From: WAPX01 sp964622075 | GTDB taxonomy: Archaea > Halobacteriota > Archaeoglobi > Archaeoglobales > Archaeoglobaceae | Assembly (NCBI GenBank): GCA_964622075.1 | Contig: CAZUMR010000057.1 | Span: 1 to 9,833, forward strand | Direction of reading: 5' to 3' | Length of the DNA: 9,833 nt | Part shown: positions 1 to 6,473 of the stretch, one piece after another | Layout of the letters: the number at the start of each line of letters is the position of its first letter | How positions within the stretch are numbered: the stretch's first letter is position 1 | Program-made: the position numbers and the translations under genes | Notes under the pieces: generated by a model | The model's database searches: none | Told to the model about the DNA's origin: nothing | The model's input: only the letters and a program-made list of their open reading frames with translations

Positions 1-2
1 AA

Positions 3-758
3 ATAAATGTTCCCATCGATTGGATAAAAACGAATGCAGAAGGACATCAAATTAAGCAATTAACTAAATCTCACGTAATCCACATTAGCCGTAACGTCAC
101 AGGAAAGACTATTTTTAAATTGCCAAGTGTTAAGAGTTTCTATGGAGAATGGGTATTCTTTAGGCATGCATCTCACACCGTTACTGGCGTTACAGGAAAA
201 GTCGATCCAGACAGTCATACAAGCAAAGATTCGTTGTTTAGAAGTTACCATGAAAGGGGAATTTACCTAAACAACAACGATTGTATAGAGTTCATCGCAG
301 ATTATATAGATAATGGTAAGGTCTATGTTTGGGTAGCCGTATACGATAACGGAAAATGGGTAACTCCTTGGGACTGGCTGTTAATCGATGTAACTAATTC
401 TCTCCAATGTATAGACTACTACTTTTTCATAGATGGGAATAAATATAAAATCTGGCTATACGATACAAAATACGGAAAATGGTACTATAATGAATACACA
501 GACAAAGATGACCCAAGTAGCGAAATTGAATGGTTAACCGGATCCACTGAATTATACTTATCCAAACTAGGTAAATTTGATCTAGAAACGTTCCCAATAA
601 CAACTGATAATGTATGGTACGACGGTTCATATCATCCACCTATTACGGCCTTTATGTACTGGGGTAAAAGTGAAGACAAAAAATACGTTTACGTCAGTGG
701 ATGGTTTGACACATACGGAAGAATTATTTCGCATCACTGGAGTTCCAACAACATTTAA
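3..758 (+). CDS. Aromatic-rich beta protein, probably secreted (5'-truncated)
   Basis: The frame is open from the left edge of the window to the TAA at 756-758, so this is the C-terminal about 251 residues of a longer protein. The first start-like codon, TTG at 120, has no ribosome binding site and lies inside an open frame, so I do not take it as the start. The protein is very rich in Trp, Tyr and Asp and has no membrane segment. A motif recurs three times, at 318-359, 441-482 and 681-722: an alternating K-[VY]-x-[VIY] strand, a turn containing D-x-x-G or D-x-x-Y-G, and usually K-W. This suggests a beta-sandwich or repeated beta-hairpin fold. A distant resemblance to the concanavalin-like fold of G1 peptidases (an S-E-I-E-W stretch) is only an impression. 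The next gene starts 12 bases after the stop, so the two are probably co-transcribed. Function unknown. Confidence 0.7.
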   Translation: MNVPIDWIKTNAEGHQIKQLTKSHVIHISRNVTGKTIFKLPSVKSFYGEWVFFRHASHTVTGVTGKVDPDSHTSKDSLFRSYHERGIYLNNNDCIEFIADYIDNGKVYVWVAVYDNGKWVTPWDWLLIDVTNSLQCIDYYFFIDGNKYKIWLYDTKYGKWYYNEYTDKDDPSSEIEWLTGSTELYLSKLGKFDLETFPITTDNVWYDGSYHPPITAFMYWGKSEDKKYVYVSGWFDTYGRIISHHWSSNNI

Positions 759-764
759 GGAGGG
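757..764 (+). promoter_or_regulatory. Strong Shine-Dalgarno that places the next start at GTG 771
   Basis: AAGGAGGG overlaps the stop of the upstream gene. The ATG at 765 touches it, which is too close for initiation. The in-frame GTG at 771 lies 7 bases beyond GGAGG, the normal spacing. The GTG is therefore preferred and shortens the product by two residues. Confidence 0.7.
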
Positions 765-770
765 ATGGAA

Positions 771-1196
771 GTGAAAAAATTTATACTTCTCTCTTTTTTA
801 ATATTCCTTTTAATCTTAATCATTTTAATTATACATCCTTGCTTTTTTAAACCAAGTGAAAAACCTCCACAAATTCCGACACCCCTACCACCAGATGAAA
901 CAATTAAAAAATTTGTAGCGTGCTACAATACTCGAAACTACACTTGTCTTTATAATCTCTTTTCAAAGAACGTTACGAGTTCGCATGCCTTAAATGAGAC
1001 AAAAATAAAAGGAGAAATAGTTAAATGGGAGATTACTAAGAGAGATGTCGAAGAATATCAGAGAATTCTTACGATTAATATAACATTGGTATGTGATGGA
1101 AAATTAAAACGTAAGACGATAAAGGTGCCTATGAGGCTTGAGGGAGAGGAATTCAAGATTGACAGCTGGATATTGGGGGTGTTAAAATGTGGATAA
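771..1196 (+). CDS. Small membrane-anchored protein, NTF2-like outer domain
   Basis: About 141 residues. The N-terminus is Met-Lys-Lys followed by a long hydrophobic run (about residues 4-22, nearly all Leu/Ile/Phe), which is a signal anchor. A Pro/Lys-rich linker (about 27-42) follows, then a soluble domain of about 100 residues. That domain begins with a D-E-T-I-K-K-F helix and a Y-N-T-R-N-Y-x-x-L-Y stretch, then charged beta strands, which resembles small NTF2-like (DUF4878-type) domains; this is recognition of a pattern only. Several N-x-T sequons and four or five Cys fit an extracytoplasmic location. There is no lipobox before the Cys near residue 24. It is preceded by a strong ribosome binding site and overlaps the downstream regulator by 8 bases, so the genes are translationally coupled. 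Codon use is AT-rich, like its neighbours on the left. The partner or ligand is unknown. Confidence 0.72.
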   Translation: MKKFILLSFLIFLLILIILIIHPCFFKPSEKPPQIPTPLPPDETIKKFVACYNTRNYTCLYNLFSKNVTSSHALNETKIKGEIVKWEITKRDVEEYQRILTINITLVCDGKLKRKTIKVPMRLEGEEFKIDSWILGVLKCG

Positions 1197-1473
1197 GGTA
1201 AAAATCGATAGAAAAACGTTGTTTGCTCTTGCATCGGACACAAGACTCGAGATATTAAAGAAACTCGATGAAAGAAGGATGACTCTATCAGAACTTTCAA
1301 AGACGTTAGGTTTGTCAAAAACTGCAGTAAAAGAGCATTTAGATATACTCTTAGAAGTCGGATTAATAATAAAGGTTGATAGAGATAGAAAGTGGGTTTA
1401 TTACGAACTAACGAAGAAGGGTAAAAACATACTACATCCAACCGAAAAAACAAAGTTTTTATTTATTATATAA
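1189..1473 (+). CDS. ArsR-type winged-helix transcription regulator, possibly C-terminally truncated
   Basis: 94 residues from GTG at 1189, which overlaps the upstream stop (1194-1196); a G-run at 1175-1179 can serve as ribosome binding site. The opening L-F-A-L-A-S-D-T-R-L-E-I-L-K-K-L is the typical first helix of archaeal ArsR-family regulators. The helix-turn-helix is at about residues 31-60 (T-L-S-E-L-S-K-T-L-G-L-S-K-T-A-V-K-E-H), and the wing is at about 61-80 (V-D-R-D-R-K-W-V-Y-Y-E-L-T). No metal-binding Cys pair is present. In many archaeal relatives a hydrophobic C-terminal domain follows the I-L-H-P-type end of the wing. Here the protein stops ten residues later in K-F-L-F-I-I, exactly where a transposase remnant begins, so it may have lost a membrane domain. 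It probably regulates the operon it closes. Confidence 0.8.
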   Translation: MDKVKIDRKTLFALASDTRLEILKKLDERRMTLSELSKTLGLSKTAVKEHLDILLEVGLIIKVDRDRKWVYYELTKKGKNILHPTEKTKFLFII

Positions 1474-1740
1474 ATCGTGTCAAGTTAGCACTTCCAGTAG
1501 TTATAGAATGCCCATAAAGTTTTCCAATCCTCTCTGGACTAATTTTTTCTAATCTTTATAAGGCCTGCAAATACCAGAAAATCTCCTATCTACAACTATT
1601 TCCGGCTTGTTTTCACGGTATTTCGGAACTTCTTTCAGGAAAACGTAAGCATGGAAAGAGCTTCTTCCTTCAGAAGTCAATACAGCTAAACATTCTCTGG
1701 TTTTTGCATAATTATTTTTAACTTTAAATAAGCTGCAACG
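1466..1740 (-). pseudogene. Decayed DDE transposase fragment (archaeal IS6-like)
   Basis: On the minus strand one frame is open from 1740 to a stop at 1551-1549. It reads K-T-R-E-C-L-A-V-L-T-S-E-G-R-S-S, then H-A-Y-V-F-L-K-E-V-P-K-Y-R-E-N-K-P-E-I-V, then V-D-R. From 1576 the similarity continues in a second frame as W-Y-L-Q-A-L-stop-R-L, then Y-G-H-S-I-T-T-G, and ends at a TAA at 1468-1466. From memory this follows the second half of archaeal IS6-like transposases: a catalytic Asp in V-D-R-G-P-W-Y, then A-L-x-R-L-G and Y-x-H-x-T-F-G. At least one frameshift and one internal stop separate the parts, and both ends of the gene are missing. It overlaps the last 8 bases of the ArsR-type gene. The family assignment is by recognition of motifs and was not searched. 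Confidence 0.55.
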
Positions 1741-2312
1741 CTAATTATGTACATTAGCTGCGTAAGGTGAACAATATCTATTGATTTTACTTAAAAATTT
1801 AAGTAATGTATTTATACTTACTGAGTAGATTAATCGTGATGTTATCGAGCAAACCAATAACAACATAGCTTAACCAAAAAAATAGAAATATTATATATAT
1901 TAATTTAATTTCTTTTAGAATTTTTAAATTCTCCAGGAAGAGAAGTAATATTTTCAAGGTCAGGATAAACCCCAAAAGATAAGGGACGTAGCCTTCCAAA
2001 CTCATGAACACAACGAAAGAGTAGAAGAAAAGTAGGTGTTACAACTACTCTATAAGTTTCAGTTCCAAATAAGTTTAAAAACGCCACAAATAAAAGCATT
2101 ATAGAGGCAATAAATTGGAACGTTGCGTGCAGGTATAGGAAATTTCGTAAGAACTAAATTTTTTGATTTGTTATTACTGGATGATGTCACTGTAATAATG
2201 CTGATGAATACAATAGAGTCCACTGTCTAAGTGAACTTTCGAGCATTTAAGTTGTAAGCATCCCATCGATCCTTTGGGTAACTGCAGTAACACTTGCGGT
2301 AGAGTAAAGACA
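1474..2312. other. AT-rich stretch with no intact gene
   Basis: About 840 bases between the ArsR-type gene and the two-TM protein gene hold no intact coding region that I accept. They contain the transposase remnant (to 1740), an AT-rich spacer, and the frameshifted membrane-protein remnant (1799-2153). From 2154 to 2312 I see no convincing gene or RNA. A weak TATA-like CATTTAAG around 2244-2251 could serve the gene that follows. Confidence 0.6.
1799..2153 (-). pseudogene. Frameshifted hydrophobic membrane protein remnant
   Basis: Two overlapping minus-strand frames together read as one polytopic membrane protein. The first is open from 2153 to 1905 and gives F-L-Y-L-H-A-T-F-Q-F-I-A-S-I-M-L-L-F-V-A, then hydrophobic sequence to about 2010. 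There it turns charged and loses its hydrophobic pattern. The second frame, ending at 1799, takes over with F-F-Y-S-F-V-V-F-M, Y-L-L-G-F-I-L-T-L, I-Y-I-I-F-L-F-F-W-L and further hydrophobic stretches. A single shift at about 2000-2020 would give about four membrane segments. The layout resembles the membrane sensor-like proteins common in archaea, but I cannot name a family. AT-rich DNA can mimic hydrophobic coding sequence, so this is tentative. Confidence 0.35.
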
Positions 2313-2801
2313 ATGGAGCAGAAAAAATTTAAGAAAAGAAAGTATAACCGATACATGCACATTGAACTTTCTGAGTACACTGCAAAAATAGAATCTGATA
2401 GGAATTTTGAGTTAATGGCCTTAAAAGCCCAGATGCGTGCAAATCGAAAACTTGTTGTGTTTTTCATTGTCTTCATTCTGTGTGGTCTGTTTTACTTTTA
2501 TCTGGCCGAAAGGTACGGTTATTACGGGATATTTTACTACATCATGGGACTTTGCTTTATAATCTACCCGGCACTGCTTTATTACCTGAAATCGAGGCCG
2601 AAGGAATACAGGGTTTCCACAAGGGGCGTGTGGATAAATGGAAACTTTATTTCTTGGAAGAATTTCAAAGGTTATAGAAAAGATAAAAATTTTCTGTATC
2701 TCATACAGCAGTTTGGCGATCCTGTTATTTTACCGGCTGAAGTTGAAAATGTTGTGAAAAAGTATATTTTGCAAATCAGGCCGGGCTCGGAAAACTCTTA
2801 A
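2313..2801 (+). CDS. Two-TM membrane protein with a PH-like C-terminal domain
   Basis: 162 residues from the ATG at 2313. An upstream in-frame TTG (2274) would add 13 residues of unlikely sequence, and the ATG at 2355 (residue 15) is an alternative; no clear ribosome binding site decides. The N-terminus is Lys-rich, followed by an amphipathic stretch to about residue 46. Two hydrophobic segments come next (about 47-64 and 72-91, with many Phe/Tyr), joined by a short loop. The C-terminal part (about 95-162) has the pattern Y-R-V-S-x-R-G-V-W-I-N-G-x-x-I-S-W-K-N-F-K-G-Y, typical of bacterial PH-like or DUF5673-type domains on membrane proteins, probably facing the cytoplasm. The metallo-hydrolase gene begins 23 bases later and could be co-transcribed. 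Composition moves from AT-rich to the more GC-rich genome type within this gene. Role unknown. Confidence 0.7.
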   Translation: MEQKKFKKRKYNRYMHIELSEYTAKIESDRNFELMALKAQMRANRKLVVFFIVFILCGLFYFYLAERYGYYGIFYYIMGLCFIIYPALLYYLKSRPKEYRVSTRGVWINGNFISWKNFKGYRKDKNFLYLIQQFGDPVILPAEVENVVKKYILQIRPGSENS

Positions 2802-2824
2802 AACAGGATCAAGGCTTTAAAACC

Positions 2825-3442
2825 ATGAAAGTTAAAAGGGTTGTAACTCCTCCTCTTGCGGCAAACTCCTACATTTTCGGAGAGGTCATGGTTGACTGTG
2901 GTGGCGATGCGGAATTCATTCTCAGGTATATGTCTGAAAACAACCTGATTGGAAAGGTAAGGTATCTGCTGCTAACTCACGCTCATTTCGACCATGCTGG
3001 TGCTTACTTTGCCCTGCAGGAAACCGGAGCACTTGTAGCATTGCATGAAGGCGATCTTGAGATTGCAAGGAGCAATCCAATGGCCTATGGCATGTTGCTT
3101 TTCACACCCGTAAGACCGGACGTCACATTTAAAGGAGGAGAGGTCGTTGAAACGAGAAATTCAAAGCTCAAAGTAATTCACACCCCCGGACACAGCCCGG
3201 GTAGCGTTTGTTACTACGATGAGGACAGGAAATGGCTGTTCAGCGGGGATACCGTTTTTGCCTACGGGGGTTTTGGCAGGGTGGACTTTCCGGGAGGCAG
3301 TGCGGAGGAGCTCGTCAGATCCCTTAAAAAGCTGACCCAGCTTGATGTGGATGTTTTGTATCCCGGGCATGACGAAATAGTGGAGGACAACGCCGGCAGG
3401 GAAATAGTCAAGGCTTACGAAATAGCAAGAAGATTGCTGTAG
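2825..3442 (+). CDS. Metallo-beta-lactamase-fold hydrolase, glyoxalase II-like
   Basis: 205 residues from ATG at 2825, a complete single-domain member of the family. The metal ligands of this fold are all visible: T-H-A-H-F-D-H-A-G (His52, His54, Asp56, His57), T-P-G-H-S-P-G-S (His123), S-G-D-T (Asp142) and Y-P-G-H-D (His182). This is the two-metal set of hydroxyacylglutathione hydrolase-like enzymes, which cleave thioesters such as S-lactoyl-thiols. Archaea of this kind generally lack glutathione, so the real substrate is open. There is no signal peptide, so it is cytoplasmic. A hydrolase domain alone is seen, with no rubredoxin, flavodoxin or RNA-processing beta-CASP part. No strong ribosome binding site precedes the ATG. 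The stop is followed after 35 bases by the gene for the 531-residue protein. Confidence 0.88.
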   Translation: MKVKRVVTPPLAANSYIFGEVMVDCGGDAEFILRYMSENNLIGKVRYLLLTHAHFDHAGAYFALQETGALVALHEGDLEIARSNPMAYGMLLFTPVRPDVTFKGGEVVETRNSKLKVIHTPGHSPGSVCYYDEDRKWLFSGDTVFAYGGFGRVDFPGGSAEELVRSLKKLTQLDVDVLYPGHDEIVEDNAGREIVKAYEIARRLL

Positions 3443-3448
3443 TTTAGT

Positions 3449-3471
3449 AATTCGGGGGCAATTCGGGGGGC
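3449..3471 (+). repeat. G-run tandem repeat before the 531-residue gene
   Basis: AATTCGGGGG occurs twice with a period of 11 bases (from 3449 and from 3460), the second with one extra G. The second G-run (3465-3470) is 7 bases before the TTG start and may double as the ribosome binding site. Confidence 0.6.
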
Positions 3472-3477
3472 GAGGGA

Positions 3478-5073
3478 TTGAAAAAGGAATTGAGGACGGA
3501 TGGGACTAAAGGGACTGAAGGGACGGAAATTAGGAAGAGTACAATTCCACTGAGAAAGTTTCTGAAGGATGGAGTTGACAGGAATGCGTTTGGAAATGTC
3601 AGCTATGTGCTTGAGTACGGTGAGAGAGGCAGATTCAGGGAGAGGTCGGAGAACACATTTAGAGAGCTTTCTGACATCTTTTCCAACTTTCTCAGTGTCT
3701 GGGCTGGAATACTTGACACAAGCTTTGGTCTGAAGTTTGACTTCAGGGAAAAAAACGATCCATTTGCCGGGAGAATGTTCTTCGAAGAGTTAAAGGCTGA
3801 CTGGGATAAGCTGGTTGATAGAATCAGGGAAGTTAACTTCGAGAAATCCTTTCTGATAGGCGAGGACAGACTTGTTTGTGAACTGATTTACCTGATATTT
3901 TACCTCAACCACTACGCTACTGAAAGGGGATGCGAGATAGCTGGAGACGTTAGCAGAATGCTCAACGAGCTTTTGATAGCTCTTTCGAACTTTCCTGAAA
4001 AGCTTTCCGGGCTTATGAGGCATTACAGAAATTCCAAGATGTTCTCCCAGAGAGCTTACGAGGACGTGCTCCGGAGACTCAGAAAGGTCAGCAAACAGGC
4101 ATACTCTCATCACTCTGCGGAATGTATCGAAATTGCAAAAAAGTTTGCTTACAGGGACTTCCCCGGTGTTTTTGCTTTTGAACCTCTCATGAAGATAGCA
4201 TCGAACAAACAGACAATAGAGAGAGTACTCAGGATAACAAAAACGGACGTGATCTCAGATCTGAAAATGAGCAGAGATGGGGCTGAGTGGAAAATAGACG
4301 TTTTCGTGGAGGAGGATGGAGTTAGATGGGGAGCGCTGACAGTACTGCTTATTCTCTTTAACGATTCGGGGATAGGAAAAGATGCTGGAAAGAGCAGCAA
4401 GTCTGCAAGCAGGAAGCTGCTGGAGAGCATGCTTTCTGGAGATTATTCCTTTACCGTGGAGATGTTTTTCTGTCCGGAGAAGAGAAAGTTCCTGTCCTAT
4501 CTGAACGGATCTTTTGTCAGAGATTTTGAGATAGATGTAATTTCCAAGTTTGTCGAGGATTTTTCAGAGTACATTTATCCTGCTGTGGAGACACTGACCG
4601 ATAGCTTTCTGAATGCCTTTGAGAGGGATATTCACTCAATTCCTGAGTGCAGTCTGGATTACGACTACGTGGTGGATGCCGTAAGAATTAGGGTCAGGAA
4701 AAGGCTTGCAACTCACCTTGAGTACACATGCCTGATAACGAGGCCTGTCAGAGGTTACTACCTTCACTTCATAGTTCTGGACTTCAGCTCCGATAACTGT
4801 AATCCCGACACATGCAATCAGGACAAGAAACGCAGAGTTTTTTGCCTCCTGTGCAGAGAGAAAGAGGGAGAGATCGCAAGACCAAAGGATGCATTTTACA
4901 TGTTTGATGGGGTGACACTCGTTAAAATTTTTGAAGTGCTCAGAACAGGAAAACGTCAGTTCAGGCTGAGAAATATCAGCTTTGAGGAACTCAAGCAAAC
5001 CTCTGAAAGGGCTGTGGAGGTTGAAAGAAAACTCGCGAGGCTGAAGCTGAAGGACTTTGGAATCGTTGTCTGA
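3478..5073 (+). CDS. Unrecognised 531-residue soluble protein with a four-Cys cluster
   Basis: I do not recognise this protein. Two stops (3445-3450) close the frame upstream, and TTG at 3478 is the first start codon; the first internal Met is about 100 residues in, so the start is uncertain. The N-terminus contains three copies of G-T-[KE]. Residues about 30-240 look mostly helical, with L-I-Y-L-I-F-Y-L-N-H-Y-A-T-E and a Lys/Arg-rich stretch before Y-S-H-H-S-A-E-C. Residues about 260-440 alternate strands and helices. Near the C-terminus, Cys441, Cys446, Cys456 and Cys459 (C-x4-C-x9-C-x2-C) could bind a metal. A charged helix ends the protein. No signal or membrane segment is seen. It sits between a hydrolase and leuC, the latter with its own promoter, so context says little. 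Composition fits the right part of the window, so it looks like a resident gene. Confidence 0.75.
   Translation: MKKELRTDGTKGTEGTEIRKSTIPLRKFLKDGVDRNAFGNVSYVLEYGERGRFRERSENTFRELSDIFSNFLSVWAGILDTSFGLKFDFREKNDPFAGRMFFEELKADWDKLVDRIREVNFEKSFLIGEDRLVCELIYLIFYLNHYATERGCEIAGDVSRMLNELLIALSNFPEKLSGLMRHYRNSKMFSQRAYEDVLRRLRKVSKQAYSHHSAECIEIAKKFAYRDFPGVFAFEPLMKIASNKQTIERVLRITKTDVISDLKMSRDGAEWKIDVFVEEDGVRWGALTVLLILFNDSGIGKDAGKSSKSASRKLLESMLSGDYSFTVEMFFCPEKRKFLSYLNGSFVRDFEIDVISKFVEDFSEYIYPAVETLTDSFLNAFERDIHSIPECSLDYDYVVDAVRIRVRKRLATHLEYTCLITRPVRGYYLHFIVLDFSSDNCNPDTCNQDKKRRVFCLLCREKEGEIARPKDAFYMFDGVTLVKIFEVLRTGKRQFRLRNISFEELKQTSERAVEVERKLARLKLKDFGIVV
3502..3528 (+). repeat. In-frame 9-bp tandem repeat in the N-terminal coding region
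   Basis: Three units of GGGAC-[TG]-[AG]AA at 3502, 3511 and 3520, with a weaker related unit before them (3492-3500). Each codes for Gly-Thr-Lys or Gly-Thr-Glu. Gain or loss of a unit would keep the frame. Confidence 0.7.
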
Positions 5074-5120
5074 TAGATGTTGCCTGAGTTGTCTGATCTG
5101 AATGAGATTGATCTGGAATT

Positions 5121-5149
5121 AAATGGAGTTAAAATAAAAGCTTTTTAAC
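5121..5149 (+). promoter_or_regulatory. Archaeal promoter of leuC
   Basis: Two TATA-like elements precede the ATG at 5170: AAAATAAAA at 5131-5139 and TTTTTAA at 5142-5148. With initiation about 25 bases downstream, the first gives a leader of about 10 bases and the second an almost leaderless mRNA. No Shine-Dalgarno is seen before the ATG (CTTCGCTCC), which fits either reading. Confidence 0.5.
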
Positions 5150-5169
5150 ACTCCTGACTACTTCGCTCC

Positions 5170-6420
5170 ATGCCGACCATAGCTGAGAAGATATTCAGCA
5201 ATAAGTGCGGTAAGGATGTTCAGGCTGGAGAGATAGTGGTTGCCGAAATAGACCAGATAGCCCTGCAGGATGGGACAGCTCCTCTGTCAATAAGGAAGAT
5301 TATGGAACTTGGTGTTGAGGTTAAGGCTGCTGACAGAACTCACTTTTTCGTCGATCACGCTGCGCCCTCGCCAAGGAAGGAACTGAGCAACGACCAGAAG
5401 TTCATAAGGGAGTTTGCAAGGAAAATTGGGGCTGACTTTAACGGCCCGGGAGAGGGAATAATTCACCAGCTCATGGTTGAGAGGTTCGTGAAACCCGGAG
5501 ATCTTGCTGTTGGTGCCGATTCTCATACCTGCACCTACGGTGCTATTGGAGCATTTTCAACGGGAATGGGATCAACGGATGTAGCTGTTGCGGTTGCTCT
5601 TGGAAAGAACTGGTTCAGGGTTCCTGAGACATTCAGAATTCAGGTTGACGGCAGGCTTGACAAAGGAGTTTACTCGAAGGATATAATTCTAAGAATAATC
5701 GGGGAGCTGGGAGCGGATGGTGCAACGTACAAGGCTCTGGAGTTTCATGGTGAATGCGTCAGAAATCTGGATGTTGAGTCGAGGCTTACCATGTCCAACA
5801 TGGCCGTGGAGTGTGGAGCTAAAGCCGGTTTATTTGAAACTGACGAGAAAACGAGGGAGTTTCTGGCAGAGCTTGGAAGGGCTGAGGACTTCAGGGAAAT
5901 CAAAGCAGATAAGAACGCCGATTATGAAAAGGAATTTTACTTTGACGCCTCCGACATGGAACCGGTTGTTGCAAGGCCACACAATGTGGACAACGTTTGC
6001 GAGGTTTCCAGAGTTGAGGGAACAAAAGTCGATCAGGTTTTCGTTGGAACCTGCACGAATGGCAGACTATCTGATATAGCTGTGGTTGCCAGTATGCTGA
6101 AGGGAAAGAAGATTGCAAGGGATCTGAGGTTAATAGTCGCCCCTGCAAGCAGAAGAGTTTACATTAAAGCTCTTGAACTTGGATATCTTAAGGTGATTGT
6201 AGAGGCTGGGGGATTAATAGCCCCGCCCGGCTGCGCATGCTGTGTGGGAATACACATGGGAGTTCTGGCTGATGGTGAGGTCTGCCTGTCAACCCAGAAC
6301 AGGAACTTCAGGGGAAGGATGGGTAATCCTAACGCTGAAATATACCTTGCCTCCCCAGCCACTGCTGCAGCTACTGCTTTGAAGGGCGAAATTACCGATC
6401 CAAGAGATCTTCTCAGCTGA
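5170..6420 (+). CDS. leuC: 3-isopropylmalate dehydratase large subunit (LeuC/homoaconitase family)
   Basis: 416 residues, the usual length of the short archaeal/bacterial LeuC2-type subunit. With a small LeuD subunit it isomerises 2-isopropylmalate to 3-isopropylmalate in leucine synthesis; archaeal enzymes of this type may also act on citramalate (isoleucine route) or homocitrate. Visible motifs are F-V-D-H-A-A-P near the N-terminus, G-A-D-S-H-T-C-T-Y-G-A-I-G-A-F at about 115-130, and the 4Fe-4S ligands Cys295 (in G-T-C-T-N-G-R), Cys355 and Cys358 (in P-P-G-C-A-C-C-V-G), with the family's two-residue gap between the last two. R-N-F-x-G-R-M-G and the A-S-P-A-T-A-A-A-T-A end are also typical. 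The substrate cannot be settled from the large subunit, since specificity lies mainly in the small one, and no leuD is present here. It has its own promoter and a T-rich terminator and converges with the moeA genes. Confidence 0.93.
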   Translation: MPTIAEKIFSNKCGKDVQAGEIVVAEIDQIALQDGTAPLSIRKIMELGVEVKAADRTHFFVDHAAPSPRKELSNDQKFIREFARKIGADFNGPGEGIIHQLMVERFVKPGDLAVGADSHTCTYGAIGAFSTGMGSTDVAVAVALGKNWFRVPETFRIQVDGRLDKGVYSKDIILRIIGELGADGATYKALEFHGECVRNLDVESRLTMSNMAVECGAKAGLFETDEKTREFLAELGRAEDFREIKADKNADYEKEFYFDASDMEPVVARPHNVDNVCEVSRVEGTKVDQVFVGTCTNGRLSDIAVVASMLKGKKIARDLRLIVAPASRRVYIKALELGYLKVIVEAGGLIAPPGCACCVGIHMGVLADGEVCLSTQNRNFRGRMGNPNAEIYLASPATAAATALKGEITDPRDLLS

Positions 6421-6440
6421 CCTTTCCTTTCTTTTTTCTC
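6421..6440 (+). terminator. T-rich terminator after leuC
   Basis: Directly after the stop comes a pyrimidine stretch with a run of six T (6432-6437) and no hairpin, the usual archaeal termination signal. Confidence 0.5.
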
Positions 6441-6465
6441 CCCTCTGGATCAAACTTGAACAGCA

Positions 6466-6473
6466 ATAAAAAA
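6466..6473 (-). terminator. Oligo-T terminator after the MoeA fusion gene
   Basis: Read on the minus strand, TTTTTT (6473-6468) follows the TGA stop without a gap and is followed by ATT, an archaeal oligo-T terminator. It ends the moeA transcript before it reaches leuC. Confidence 0.5.

Noticed and set aside
765..770. ATG at 765 as the start of the NTF2-like gene
   Set aside because: It touches the Shine-Dalgarno GGAGGG. The in-frame GTG at 771 has normal spacing.
1058..1453. Minus-strand reading frame of 131 codons
   Set aside because: It covers the ArsR-type regulator and the end of the NTF2-like gene in antisense, and both of those have clear domain patterns.
2174..2476. Minus-strand reading frame of 100 codons
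   Set aside because: More than half of it is antisense to the two-TM protein gene, whose membrane and PH-like pattern is convincing. Its tail at 2174-2270 (with H-L-D-S-G-L-Y-C-I-H) looked gene-like but matched nothing I know.
5717..6079. Plus-strand reading frame of 120 codons inside leuC
   Set aside because: Shadow of leuC in another frame; the leuC frame carries the Fe-S cysteines and all family motifs.
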